From JADHLJ01 sp038116915 (GTDB lineage: Bacteria; Pseudomonadota; Alphaproteobacteria; Thalassobaculales; Thalassobaculaceae), in NCBI GenBank assembly GCA_038116915.1, contig JAYOEU010000116.1, forward strand, positions 1-14,613: 14,613 bases of DNA, in the 5' to 3' direction. This document shows, one piece after another, positions 1 through 6,484 of this stretch; position 1 is the stretch's first letter, and every line of letters begins with the position of its first letter. Both the position numbers and the translations under genes were made by a program. A model generated the notes under the pieces. That model made no database searches, was not told the origin of the DNA, and saw only the letters and a program-made list of their open reading frames with translations.

Positions 1-277
1 CTACGACAGCGCCGAGGGCCGCAAGACGATCTCGAACATGGTCGCGCTCGCCGATCTGACGCGGCAGGGCTTCATGGCCGGAGATATCTCAACCGTGATG
101 TCGCCGCGGACTGTGATTACCTGGGCGGAAAACGCCGTGATCTTTGGCGATATCGGCTTCTCGTTCCGGCTCTCCTTCCTCAACAAGTGCGATGAGGTCG
201 AGCGGGCGACAGTGAGCGAATATTACCAGCGGTGCTTTGGCGAGGAATTGCCGGAAGGCAGCGTCAAGGCGGCCTGA
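1..277 (+). CDS. cobS: Cobaltochelatase ATPase subunit CobS, C-terminal fragment
   Basis: This is the 3' end of a gene that starts before the window; 91 full codons are visible, reading from base 2 to the TGA at 275-277. CobS is the AAA+ ATPase that, with CobT, drives cobalt insertion by CobN into hydrogenobyrinic acid a,c-diamide in the aerobic cobalamin pathway. The visible part is the end of the MoxR-like ATPase domain. It contains the stretch GFMAGDISTVMSPRTVITW, whose SPRT arginine probably corresponds to the sensor-2 position, and the conserved ending FLNKCDEVER then YQRCFGEELP typical of CobS. The Walker motifs lie outside the window. cobT follows after 26 bp on the same strand, the usual cobS-cobT order, so the two are almost surely one operon. 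The protein is normally a little over 300 residues, so roughly a quarter is seen here. Confidence 0.93.
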   Translation, partial: YDSAEGRKTISNMVALADLTRQGFMAGDISTVMSPRTVITWAENAVIFGDIGFSFRLSFLNKCDEVERATVSEYYQRCFGEELPEGSVKAA

Positions 278-303
278 TGCGTTAATCAACCACGGAGCCC
301 CCG

Positions 304-2199
304 ATGGCGGCGCCTTCTAGAGACGACGAACACCCGGTCGAGGTGTTCAAGCGGTCGACCGCGGCGACCGTGCGTGCCATGTCCGGCGAACGGGAGCTGG
401 AGGTCACGTACGGCGCGGAAACGCCAAGCATGGCGGCGGACCGGGTACGACTGCCCCTGCCGCCGCGCGATCTTGATCCGGTGGAAGTCGCCAAGGTCCG
501 GGGCGAGGCGGACAGCATCTCGCTCCGGTTGCGTCACCACGACGCCAAGGTTCATGCCCGCAGAATGCCGTCGGGTCAGGCCGCCAGGGAAATCTTCGAG
601 GCGGTCGAGCAGGCGCGCGTCGAGGCGATCGGCGCTCAACGGATGCTTGGCGTGGCGCAAAATCTCGAAGTCGCGCTTGATGACCGCTATCGCCGCCGCG
701 GGTTCGAGAGAATCAGCGATAAGGACGATGCTGCTCTCACCGACGTTATCCGCCTGCTGGCGCGCGAGGCACTGACCGGCCAGGCGCCGCCGCCGTCCAC
801 CCGTCGGGTGGTCGACCTCTGGCGTCCCTGGGTGGCCTCGAAAATAGGGGAAACCCTGAACGGGCTCAGCGCCCATCTGGGCAACCAGGATTCCTATGCC
901 GAGTATGCGCGGCAGATGATTGTCGATCTTGATCTCGAACTCGGCGAGGAAGGTATTTCGGACGACGATCCCAGCGAGTCGCAAGACGATAGCGAGGGCG
1001 GCGACTCCGATGAGATGAATGATTCCGGCACCCGCGGCGCAAGCGAGGACGGCGAGGAATCGGAGATGATCCCGTCCGAGATGGAGGCGGGAGACGAGTC
1101 CGCCGAGGGCGAGGACGGCGAGGATATGGACATGGAGCCGGGAGGCGGGGACGAAGAACCCGCGAATCCGGGCACGCCTCCGATGTACCACAACTCCGAC
1201 GATGCCAGGAACGCGGTCTATAAGGCCTATACCACCGAATATGACGAGGTGGTTCCCGCGGCCGAACTATGTGACGCCTCGGAACTGACTCGCCTTCGTG
1301 CCTTGCTGGATCAGCAGTTGAATCACCTTCAGGGCCTGATCGGCAAATTGGCAAACCGACTGCAGCGCAAGCTTCTCGCCAAGCAGAACCGCTCCTGGCT
1401 GTTCGATCTGGACGAGGGTGTTCTGGATGCCGGCCGGCTTTCGCGAGTGGTGACCCAGCCGCTGTTCCCGCTGTCCTTCAAGATCGAGAAAGATACCGAA
1501 TTCCGGGACACCGTCGTCTCGCTGCTGATCGACAATTCCGGTTCGATGCGCGGCCGTCCGATCACCATCGCGGCGATGAGCGCGGATATCCTTGCTCGCA
1601 CGCTCGAAAGGTGCGGCGTGAAGGTGGAGATTCTCGGCTTCACCACCCGGGCCTGGAAGGGCGGTTCGGCGCGCGAGAAATGGATCGGCGGCGGCAAACC
1701 GCAGAATCCGGGACGCCTCAACGACCTGCGGCATATCGTCTACAAATCAGCGGATGCTCCGTGGCGGCATGCCCGCAAATCGCTCGGCCTGATGCTGCGC
1801 GAAGGGATCCTGAAGGAGAATATCGACGGCGAGGCGCTGATGTGGGCGCATCATCGGCTGCTGGCGCGGCCCGAGGAACGCAAGATCCTGATGGTCATCT
1901 CCGACGGTGCGCCGGTCGACGATTCCACCTTGTCGGTAAACCCCGGCAATTACCTTGAAAAGCATCTGCGCGAGGTGATCGGCTATATCGAGAACCGGTC
2001 TCCGGTGGAACTGGCGGCGATCGGTATCGGCCACGACGTCACGCGCTACTATCGCCGCGCGGTGACCATCGTGGATGCCGAGCAGCTTGGCGGCACGATG
2101 ATGAACCAGTTGGCCGATCTGTTCGACGAGGACGATGCGGCAAGCGGTCCGCGCGGCCGTCGCCGTCGCGCGTCCACGGGCAACAGTCTCGGGCGTTAG
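304..2199 (+). CDS. cobT: Cobaltochelatase subunit CobT (VWA-domain protein)
   Basis: A 631-residue protein, the usual length for CobT. It partners the AAA+ protein CobS; the CobS-CobT chaperone-like complex energises CobN in ATP-dependent insertion of Co2+ into the corrin ring, in the cytoplasm. The N-terminal third (EVFKRSTAATVRAMSGERELEVTYG near residue 13) matches the family start. Residues about 210-292 form a very acidic low-complexity linker rich in Asp, Glu and Ser, as in other CobT and BchD/ChlD-like proteins. The C-terminal part is a von Willebrand A domain with the metal-ion-dependent adhesion motif DNSGS at residues 410-414 (DxSxS intact), and a later strand LMVISDGAP. The ATG is preceded by GGAG, 26 bp after cobS. 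The gene ends 20 bp from the converging permease gene; I see no strong terminator hairpin there. Confidence 0.96.
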   Translation: MAAPSRDDEHPVEVFKRSTAATVRAMSGERELEVTYGAETPSMAADRVRLPLPPRDLDPVEVAKVRGEADSISLRLRHHDAKVHARRMPSGQAAREIFEAVEQARVEAIGAQRMLGVAQNLEVALDDRYRRRGFERISDKDDAALTDVIRLLAREALTGQAPPPSTRRVVDLWRPWVASKIGETLNGLSAHLGNQDSYAEYARQMIVDLDLELGEEGISDDDPSESQDDSEGGDSDEMNDSGTRGASEDGEESEMIPSEMEAGDESAEGEDGEDMDMEPGGGDEEPANPGTPPMYHNSDDARNAVYKAYTTEYDEVVPAAELCDASELTRLRALLDQQLNHLQGLIGKLANRLQRKLLAKQNRSWLFDLDEGVLDAGRLSRVVTQPLFPLSFKIEKDTEFRDTVVSLLIDNSGSMRGRPITIAAMSADILARTLERCGVKVEILGFTTRAWKGGSAREKWIGGGKPQNPGRLNDLRHIVYKSADAPWRHARKSLGLMLREGILKENIDGEALMWAHHRLLARPEERKILMVISDGAPVDDSTLSVNPGNYLEKHLREVIGYIENRSPVELAAIGIGHDVTRYYRRAVTIVDAEQLGGTMMNQLADLFDEDDAASGPRGRRRRASTGNSLGR

Positions 2200-2219
2200 A
2201 CGAGCGCGATGACCGCCGG

Positions 2220-3926
2220 CTAGCGGCTCCTGTCACGGGCGTCGCGTGCGATCATGTGGTTTACAAGCGCCACCGGCAGGATGCCCGCCGCGACGATGGT
2301 CAGCGCCGCAAGTGAACATTCCTCAAGCTGTTCGCTGGATGCGTATTGGTAGACGAAGGTCGCCAGCGTGTCGAAATTGAACGGCCGCAACACCAGGGTC
2401 GCCGGCAGTTCCTTCATGGTGTCGACGAATACCAGAACCGCGCCGGTCAGCACGCTGCTGCGGATCAGCGGGATGTGCACGCTTAACAGGGTTGCGAGCG
2501 GACCGCGCCCGAGCGTCCGGGCGGCCATGTCCACATTCGGCGTGACTTTCGCCAGTCCGGCCTCCGCCGCTCCGAGGGAGATCGCGAGAAAACGGACGGT
2601 ATAAGCGATCAGAAGCGCGCCGATCCCGCCGCTGATCAGAAGTCCGGTCGATATCCCGAAATTGGCCCGCATGTAATCGTCGACCGCATTGTCGAAGGCG
2701 CCGATCGGTAGCAGCACGCCGATTGCGATGGCAATCCCGGGCAGGGCATACCCGATGCTTGCCCAGCGCACCGCGCCGCGGACCAGGACTGTCGGCCAAA
2801 GCCGTTTCGCATAGGCAAGAAAGACACCGATCACCAGCGTCAGGAACGCCGCAAGCGATGCCAGCATGATACTGTTGCCGGCATGCCCCAAGGTCGCGGT
2901 CAGCCCGTCGTCTCCGATGTGACCGACCGCATAGGACAACAGCACGCTCGCCGGAATGAAAAATCCGGCGAGCACGGGAAAGGCACATCCCAGCATGGCC
3001 AGCCCGGCCTTCCATCCGGTTAGCTTGAAACCCTGCGGCGGCTTTTTTCTGGTGGTCGTGCCGTGGAAACGCTGCCGGCGCCGGGAATGGCGCTCCAGCC
3101 AGATCAGCAGGACCACGAACCCGAGCAGGACCAGCGCGATCTGCGCGGCACCGCCCGGATTTCCCATGTCGAACCAGACATCGAACACGCCTGCGGTCAG
3201 GGTCCGCACGGCGAAGAAATCGACGGTTCCGAAATCGTTGAGTGTCTCCATCAAGGCAAGCATGACGCCGACCACGATGGCCGGCCGGGCCAAGGGCAGG
3301 GCCACGCGCAGAAAACTCTCGCGGGGAGTTCGGCCGAGGGTGCGGCTTACCTCAAGAGCGCACACCGACTGCTCCAGGAATGCCGCCCGCGCGAGCAGGT
3401 AGACATAGGGATAGAGCACCAGGGTCAACATGACGACGGCGCCGCCGAGGCTACGCACGTCGGGGAACCAGTACTCCCTCGCGTTTTGCCAGCCGAACAC
3501 GGCCCGGAGAGCGGATTGGACCGGACCGGCATATTCCAGGATATCGGTATAGGTATAAGCGATGACATAGGCCGGCATCGCCATGGGCAGAATCAGCAGC
3601 CACGCGAAAATCTTGCGGCCCGGAAACCTGCACATCGCAACCAGCCACGCCGCCCCTGTCCCCATCATTGCGACGCCTATTCCGACACCCGTCATCAGGG
3701 CAAGGGTGGTTCCGATATATCCGGGGAGTACCGTCGAGGCGAGATGGGCCCAGGCATTTTCGGTGGGGAAAAAGGCGATCCAGGTGATCGCCAGAACCGG
3801 CATGGCAATCAGCGCGGCCGTGAGAGTCGCGCCGATTGGCCAGACGACATGTGCACCGGCAACGGAAGCGCGCGCCGGACCATCCCGGAGCGCGCCCCCC
3901 GTTTGACTGGCGTCGGCCGCCGCCAC
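2220..3926 (-). CDS. Ferric iron ABC transporter permease, fused two-domain (FbpB type)
   Basis: A 568-residue inner-membrane protein with about a dozen hydrophobic segments arranged as two tandem permease halves. Each half carries an EAA-type loop that would dock the ATPase: residues 192-217 (around SRTLGRTPRESFLRVALP) and 465-491 (around ARTLGRGPLATLLSVHIP). A basic linker at about 279-297 separates the halves. This layout is that of the FbpB/AfuB/SfuB permeases of Fe3+ importers; in this family the permease receives iron from the periplasmic binding protein encoded just upstream. The start codon is GTG at 3926-3924, 3 nt after the stop of the binding-protein gene, with only a weak ribosome site, so translational coupling is likely. 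No ATP-binding-subunit gene follows: the next gene is cobT, converging. Specificity for iron is inferred from the partner gene and its Fur-type site. Confidence 0.9.
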   Translation of the reverse strand: MAAADASQTGGALRDGPARASVAGAHVVWPIGATLTAALIAMPVLAITWIAFFPTENAWAHLASTVLPGYIGTTLALMTGVGIGVAMMGTGAAWLVAMCRFPGRKIFAWLLILPMAMPAYVIAYTYTDILEYAGPVQSALRAVFGWQNAREYWFPDVRSLGGAVVMLTLVLYPYVYLLARAAFLEQSVCALEVSRTLGRTPRESFLRVALPLARPAIVVGVMLALMETLNDFGTVDFFAVRTLTAGVFDVWFDMGNPGGAAQIALVLLGFVVLLIWLERHSRRRQRFHGTTTRKKPPQGFKLTGWKAGLAMLGCAFPVLAGFFIPASVLLSYAVGHIGDDGLTATLGHAGNSIMLASLAAFLTLVIGVFLAYAKRLWPTVLVRGAVRWASIGYALPGIAIAIGVLLPIGAFDNAVDDYMRANFGISTGLLISGGIGALLIAYTVRFLAISLGAAEAGLAKVTPNVDMAARTLGRGPLATLLSVHIPLIRSSVLTGAVLVFVDTMKELPATLVLRPFNFDTLATFVYQYASSEQLEECSLAALTIVAAGILPVALVNHMIARDARDRSR

Positions 3927-3929
3927 CGG

Positions 3930-4958
3930 CTAGCCGTCGAATCCGACCCGGTCGACCATCCGCGCCGCGTCGTCGCGCAGCTCGGCGATTGTCGCCAGAT
4001 CAAGTTGGTCGGATGTAAAGGTGCCCCAGGACTTGACCAGCGGAAGCCACGGAACGCCCGGCCGAACCGGATATTCGTAGTTTTGCTCGGCATAGAGCGT
4101 CTGGCCCGGTCCGGCGAGGAATTCCATCAGCTTCACCGCGTTTTCCTTGTGCGGCGCGGCCTTGGTGAGCGCCACCCCGGAGATGTTCACATGCGTTCCG
4201 CGGTCCTTCTGATTCGGGAAAACCAGATAAACCGATTCCGCCCAGACACGTTGATCGTCCTTCTCCAGCATCTTGCCATAGTAGTAGTGATTGCCCAAGG
4301 CGACGTCGCATTCGCCGGCGTGGATCGCCTTGACCTGGGCGCGGTCGTTACCCTGCGGCTTGCGCGCCAGATTCGCCTTCACCGCCTTCAGCCATTTCTC
4401 GGCATCGGCTTCCCCGTGATGGGCGATCATCGACGCGATCAGGGCTAGATTGTAGCTGTTTTTGCCGCTGCGGGTGCAGACCCGGCCCTTCCATTTCGGG
4501 TCGGCGAGATCCTCGTAGCTTTGAATTTCACCGGGCTTCACCCTGTCCTTGGAGGCGTAGATGATCCGCACGCGGGTTGTCATGCCGTACCAATGGCCTT
4601 CGGACTGGCGATAGGCCGCCGGGATCGCGGCTTCCAGGGCCGGAGTCTTTACCGGCTGGGTGACACCCGCCTCGAACGCGTCGTTGAGACGGCCGATGTC
4701 CACGGTAAACAGCAGATCGGCGGGGCTGTTCTTGCCTTCGGACTTGAGCCGCTGGATCAGTCCCTTCTCGGCAAAGACCACGTTGACCTTGATTCCGGTT
4801 TCCTTGGTGAAGGCGTCGAATAGCGGCTTGACCAGGAATTCCTGGCGGAGCGAATAGACATTCACTTCCTCGGCCGCCGTCGCCGGCTGCGCCGCCACGG
4901 ACGCGCCGACCAGCAACCCCAATCCGAACAACGATCTGAACAGAGTCTTCGTACTCAT
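3930..4958 (-). CDS. Fe(3+) ABC transporter substrate-binding protein (FbpA/FutA type)
   Basis: A 342-residue periplasmic binding protein. I start it at ATG 4958-4956, because AGAGG lies at normal distance upstream and the protein then begins with a clean signal peptide (basic N-terminus, hydrophobic core, Ala-rich cleavage site near residue 29). An in-frame ATG 54 bp upstream would add 18 polar residues before the signal and is less likely. The mature protein opens with NVYSLRQE, as in class II ferric-binding proteins. The iron-binding tyrosines are most likely in the run YYY at residues 225-227 (NHYYYGKM), with Y35 a possible further ligand. Other family marks are the GWEG-like segment KWKGRVCTRSGKNSYN and FPNQKDRGTHVNISG. 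It would capture Fe3+ and hand it to the adjoining permease. A 19-bp Fur-type palindrome lies 77 bp upstream, so expression should rise in low iron. Confidence 0.92.
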   Translation of the reverse strand: MSTKTLFRSLFGLGLLVGASVAAQPATAAEEVNVYSLRQEFLVKPLFDAFTKETGIKVNVVFAEKGLIQRLKSEGKNSPADLLFTVDIGRLNDAFEAGVTQPVKTPALEAAIPAAYRQSEGHWYGMTTRVRIIYASKDRVKPGEIQSYEDLADPKWKGRVCTRSGKNSYNLALIASMIAHHGEADAEKWLKAVKANLARKPQGNDRAQVKAIHAGECDVALGNHYYYGKMLEKDDQRVWAESVYLVFPNQKDRGTHVNISGVALTKAAPHKENAVKLMEFLAGPGQTLYAEQNYEYPVRPGVPWLPLVKSWGTFTSDQLDLATIAELRDDAARMVDRVGFDG

Positions 4959-5000
4959 TTCTTGCCTCTTGTTATTAAGAACGATTTGCAATTGGCGCGT

Positions 5001-5029
5001 GTTGTGCCGCAAGCCTGGAAGTGTGTCAA
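5001..5029 (-). promoter_or_regulatory. Candidate promoter of the iron-importer operon
   Basis: On the minus strand a perfect TTGACA (5029-5024) is followed after 17 nt by CACAAC (5006-5001), which is a poor -10 box. The hexamer lies 5 bp downstream of the Fur-type palindrome, where a bound repressor could block polymerase. The -35 match is good and the -10 is not, so the exact promoter is uncertain. An alternative would have its -10 in the T-rich flank of the palindrome. Confidence 0.35.
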
Positions 5030-5034
5030 GATAA

Positions 5035-5053
5035 AATGCGAATGATTCGCATT
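5035..5053. promoter_or_regulatory. Fur-type operator (19-bp perfect palindrome)
   Basis: AATGCGAATGATTCGCATT is a perfect inverted repeat with two 9-bp arms about a central G. Its 15-bp core TGCGAATGATTCGCA agrees with the 7-1-7 Fur consensus TGATAATNATTATCA at 10 of 14 fixed positions. It sits 77 bp before the ATG of the ferric-binding-protein gene, the expected target of an iron-responsive repressor. In alphaproteobacteria Fur-family proteins can be Fur, Mur or Irr; the symmetry and the target gene favour Fur, but the regulator itself is not in the window. The site is also about 50 bp upstream of the candidate cobW promoter on the other strand, and an effect there cannot be excluded. Confidence 0.78.
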
Positions 5054-5100
5054 CTTTTCCAAAATGCCGATTTTCCGGTTCGATTTCATCAGCACCGCTC

Positions 5101-5130
5101 TTGACTCAAGGGGCGTCTACTCGGACAAAT
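5101..5130 (+). promoter_or_regulatory. Candidate promoter for the riboswitch-cobW-cobN transcript
   Basis: TTGACT (5101-5106) is a good -35 element. After 18 nt comes ACAAAT (5125-5130), a moderate -10. Initiation would fall near 5137, just at the 5' edge of the cobalamin aptamer, which is where the leader RNA needs to begin. The placement supports it more than the -10 sequence does. Confidence 0.45.
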
Positions 5131-5137
5131 CACGCAT

Positions 5138-5330
5138 CGACGGTTCCCCTCGGGGATTAAAAGGGAACGCGGAAGGTGCCTTGCGGAGATGCGGCGCCGG
5201 GCCGCGGCTGCCCCCGCAACTGTGAGCGGTGAGCGTCGGTCCCAGAACGCCACTGGATGCGCCAAACGGCCACCGGGAAGGCGGGGCCGCCGCGACGACC
5301 CGCGAGCCAGGAGACCTGCCGCCGGTGTCG
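5138..5330 (+). promoter_or_regulatory. Cobalamin riboswitch (AdoCbl aptamer)
   Basis: The conserved blocks of the cobalamin aptamer occur in order: GGTTCCC (5142-5148), AAAGGGAACGCGG (5160-5172), the core CTGCCCCCGCAACTGT (5208-5223), CCACTG (5250-5255), CGGGAAGGC (5274-5282), and the B12 box AGCCAGGAGACCTGCC (5305-5320), which fits the published consensus almost exactly. CGAC at 5138-5141 and GTCG at 5327-5330 can close the outer helix. The element is followed by an approximately 90-nt expression platform and then cobW. Known members of this class repress translation or transcription of cobalamin synthesis and transport genes when adenosylcobalamin binds. I see no hairpin followed by a U-run before cobW, so control of translation is more likely here. 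The transcript probably covers cobW and cobN. Confidence 0.96.
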
Positions 5331-5419
5331 TCGCCAGTCCGGGCACGGGGTGTTGTCGGGATGCGGAGCCTCCGTTTGGTGACGACTGAGCGTAACCGCT
5401 TGGCCTGGGGAGGGACCGC
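5331..5419 (+). promoter_or_regulatory. Expression platform and ribosome binding site of cobW
   Basis: The stretch between aptamer and cobW holds the ribosome site GGGGAGGG (5407-5414), ideally spaced from the ATG at 5420. GTCGTCGCC (about 5327-5335) can pair with GGTGACGAC (about 5378-5386), enclosing a long loop. Two further segments are complementary to the aptamer: ACCGCT (5395-5400) to AGCGGT (5225-5230), and GGGACCG (5412-5418) to CGGTCCC (5237-5243). The second would cover the end of the ribosome site and the bases before the start codon. These two long-range helices cross each other. They were found by eye only and have not been folded. Confidence 0.5.
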
Positions 5420-6472
5420 ATGAGCAAGGATGCTTCGCACTATCAGGCGCGCAAGATACCGGCGACCGTGATCACCGGATTTTTGGGCTCCGGCAAAACC
5501 AGTCTGATTCAGCATCTGATCGCCACCGCCAACGGCAAGCGGCTGGCCTTCGTGATCAACGAATTCGGTGACCTCGGTGTCGACCGCGAGCTGCTGCTGG
5601 GCTGCGGCATGGAGGAGTGCACCGATGACGATGTCGTCGAACTCTCGAACGGTTGCATCTGCTGCACCGTCGCCGACGATTTCCTGCCGACCATTTCGAA
5701 GCTGCTGGACCGGGATGATCCACCGGACCACATCATCATAGAGACTTCCGGCCTCGCCCTGCCGAAACCCCTGATCAAGGCCTTCGCGTGGCCCGAGGTG
5801 CGTACCCGCTCGACGGTTGACGGGGTGATCGCGGTGGTCGATGCCTCTGCGGTCGCGTCCGGGCGTTTCGCCACCGATCCCGCCGCCGTCCAGGCCCAGC
5901 GGGAAGCGGACGGCTCGCTTGATCACGAAAGCCCGCTTGAGGAGCTGTTCGAGGAACAGGTTCAATGCGCCGACATGGTGATCCTGAACAAGACGGATTG
6001 CGTCGGCGAGACCGAGTGGGCGGGCATCGACGCCATGGTTGCGCGGCATCTGCGCCCAGCGGTCAAGACCTTGCGCGCCAGCCATGGTCAGATTGATGCC
6101 TCCGTGCTCCTCGGCCTCGGGATGGAGGCGGAGGATGACCTCGACAGCCGGCCTTCCCATCATGACGACGGTCACGAACACGACCATGAGGATTTCGACA
6201 GTTTCGTGATCGATCTCGGCGAGACGGCCGATGCGATCGCGCTCCTGGCACGGCTCGAGACGGTGATCACGGCCCATGACATTCTGCGTGTGAAAGGATT
6301 CCTCGCCGTGCGGGGAAAAAGCATGCGCCTGGCGGTTCAGGCGGTGGGCGGGCGCATTCAATCCTATTTCGACCGCGATTGGCGGACCAGTGATGTGCGC
6401 TCGTCGCGGCTTGTCGTCATCGGCCATCACGGGTTGGACGAGCCGGCGATCAGCGCGGCCCTGCGCGGCTAG
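5420..6472 (+). CDS. cobW: CobW-family GTPase metallochaperone
   Basis: A 350-residue P-loop GTPase of the CobW/G3E family, thought to deliver cobalt to the cobaltochelatase; it lies directly before cobN. Visible motifs: the P-loop GFLGSGKT (residues 20-27), NEFGDLGVD (47-55), the metal-binding CICC (79-82) within NGCICCTVADDF, ETSGLALPKP as the switch/Walker-B region, and NKTD for guanine recognition. A His/Asp/Glu-rich segment at residues 247-258 (HHDDGHEHDHED) separates the GTPase domain from the C-terminal CobW_C domain and may help hold metal. The start has a strong GGGGAGGG ribosome site and lies downstream of a cobalamin riboswitch, which makes a role in B12 synthesis rather than zinc homeostasis the better reading. 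cobN follows after 12 bp. Confidence 0.95.
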   Translation: MSKDASHYQARKIPATVITGFLGSGKTSLIQHLIATANGKRLAFVINEFGDLGVDRELLLGCGMEECTDDDVVELSNGCICCTVADDFLPTISKLLDRDDPPDHIIIETSGLALPKPLIKAFAWPEVRTRSTVDGVIAVVDASAVASGRFATDPAAVQAQREADGSLDHESPLEELFEEQVQCADMVILNKTDCVGETEWAGIDAMVARHLRPAVKTLRASHGQIDASVLLGLGMEAEDDLDSRPSHHDDGHEHDHEDFDSFVIDLGETADAIALLARLETVITAHDILRVKGFLAVRGKSMRLAVQAVGGRIQSYFDRDWRTSDVRSSRLVVIGHHGLDEPAISAALRG

Positions 6473-6484
6473 CAGGTCCGGGCG

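Noticed and set aside
286..1191. A 301-codon frame on the - strand opposite cobT
   Set aside because: Low-complexity, Arg/His-rich translation opposite a clear cobT frame.
2200..2219. Possible bidirectional terminator between cobT and the permease gene (CCGC...GCGG)
   Set aside because: Only a 4-bp stem with no T-run on either side.
3063..4448. A 461-codon open frame on the + strand, antisense to the iron importer genes
   Set aside because: It is rich in Arg, Gly, His and Gln without any recognisable domain, spans two well-supported genes on the other strand, and is the typical by-product of high GC at third positions.
5701..5735. TGATCC inside cobW as a second RpoE promoter
   Set aside because: It lies in the middle of a conserved coding segment and has no gene start downstream at a sensible distance.
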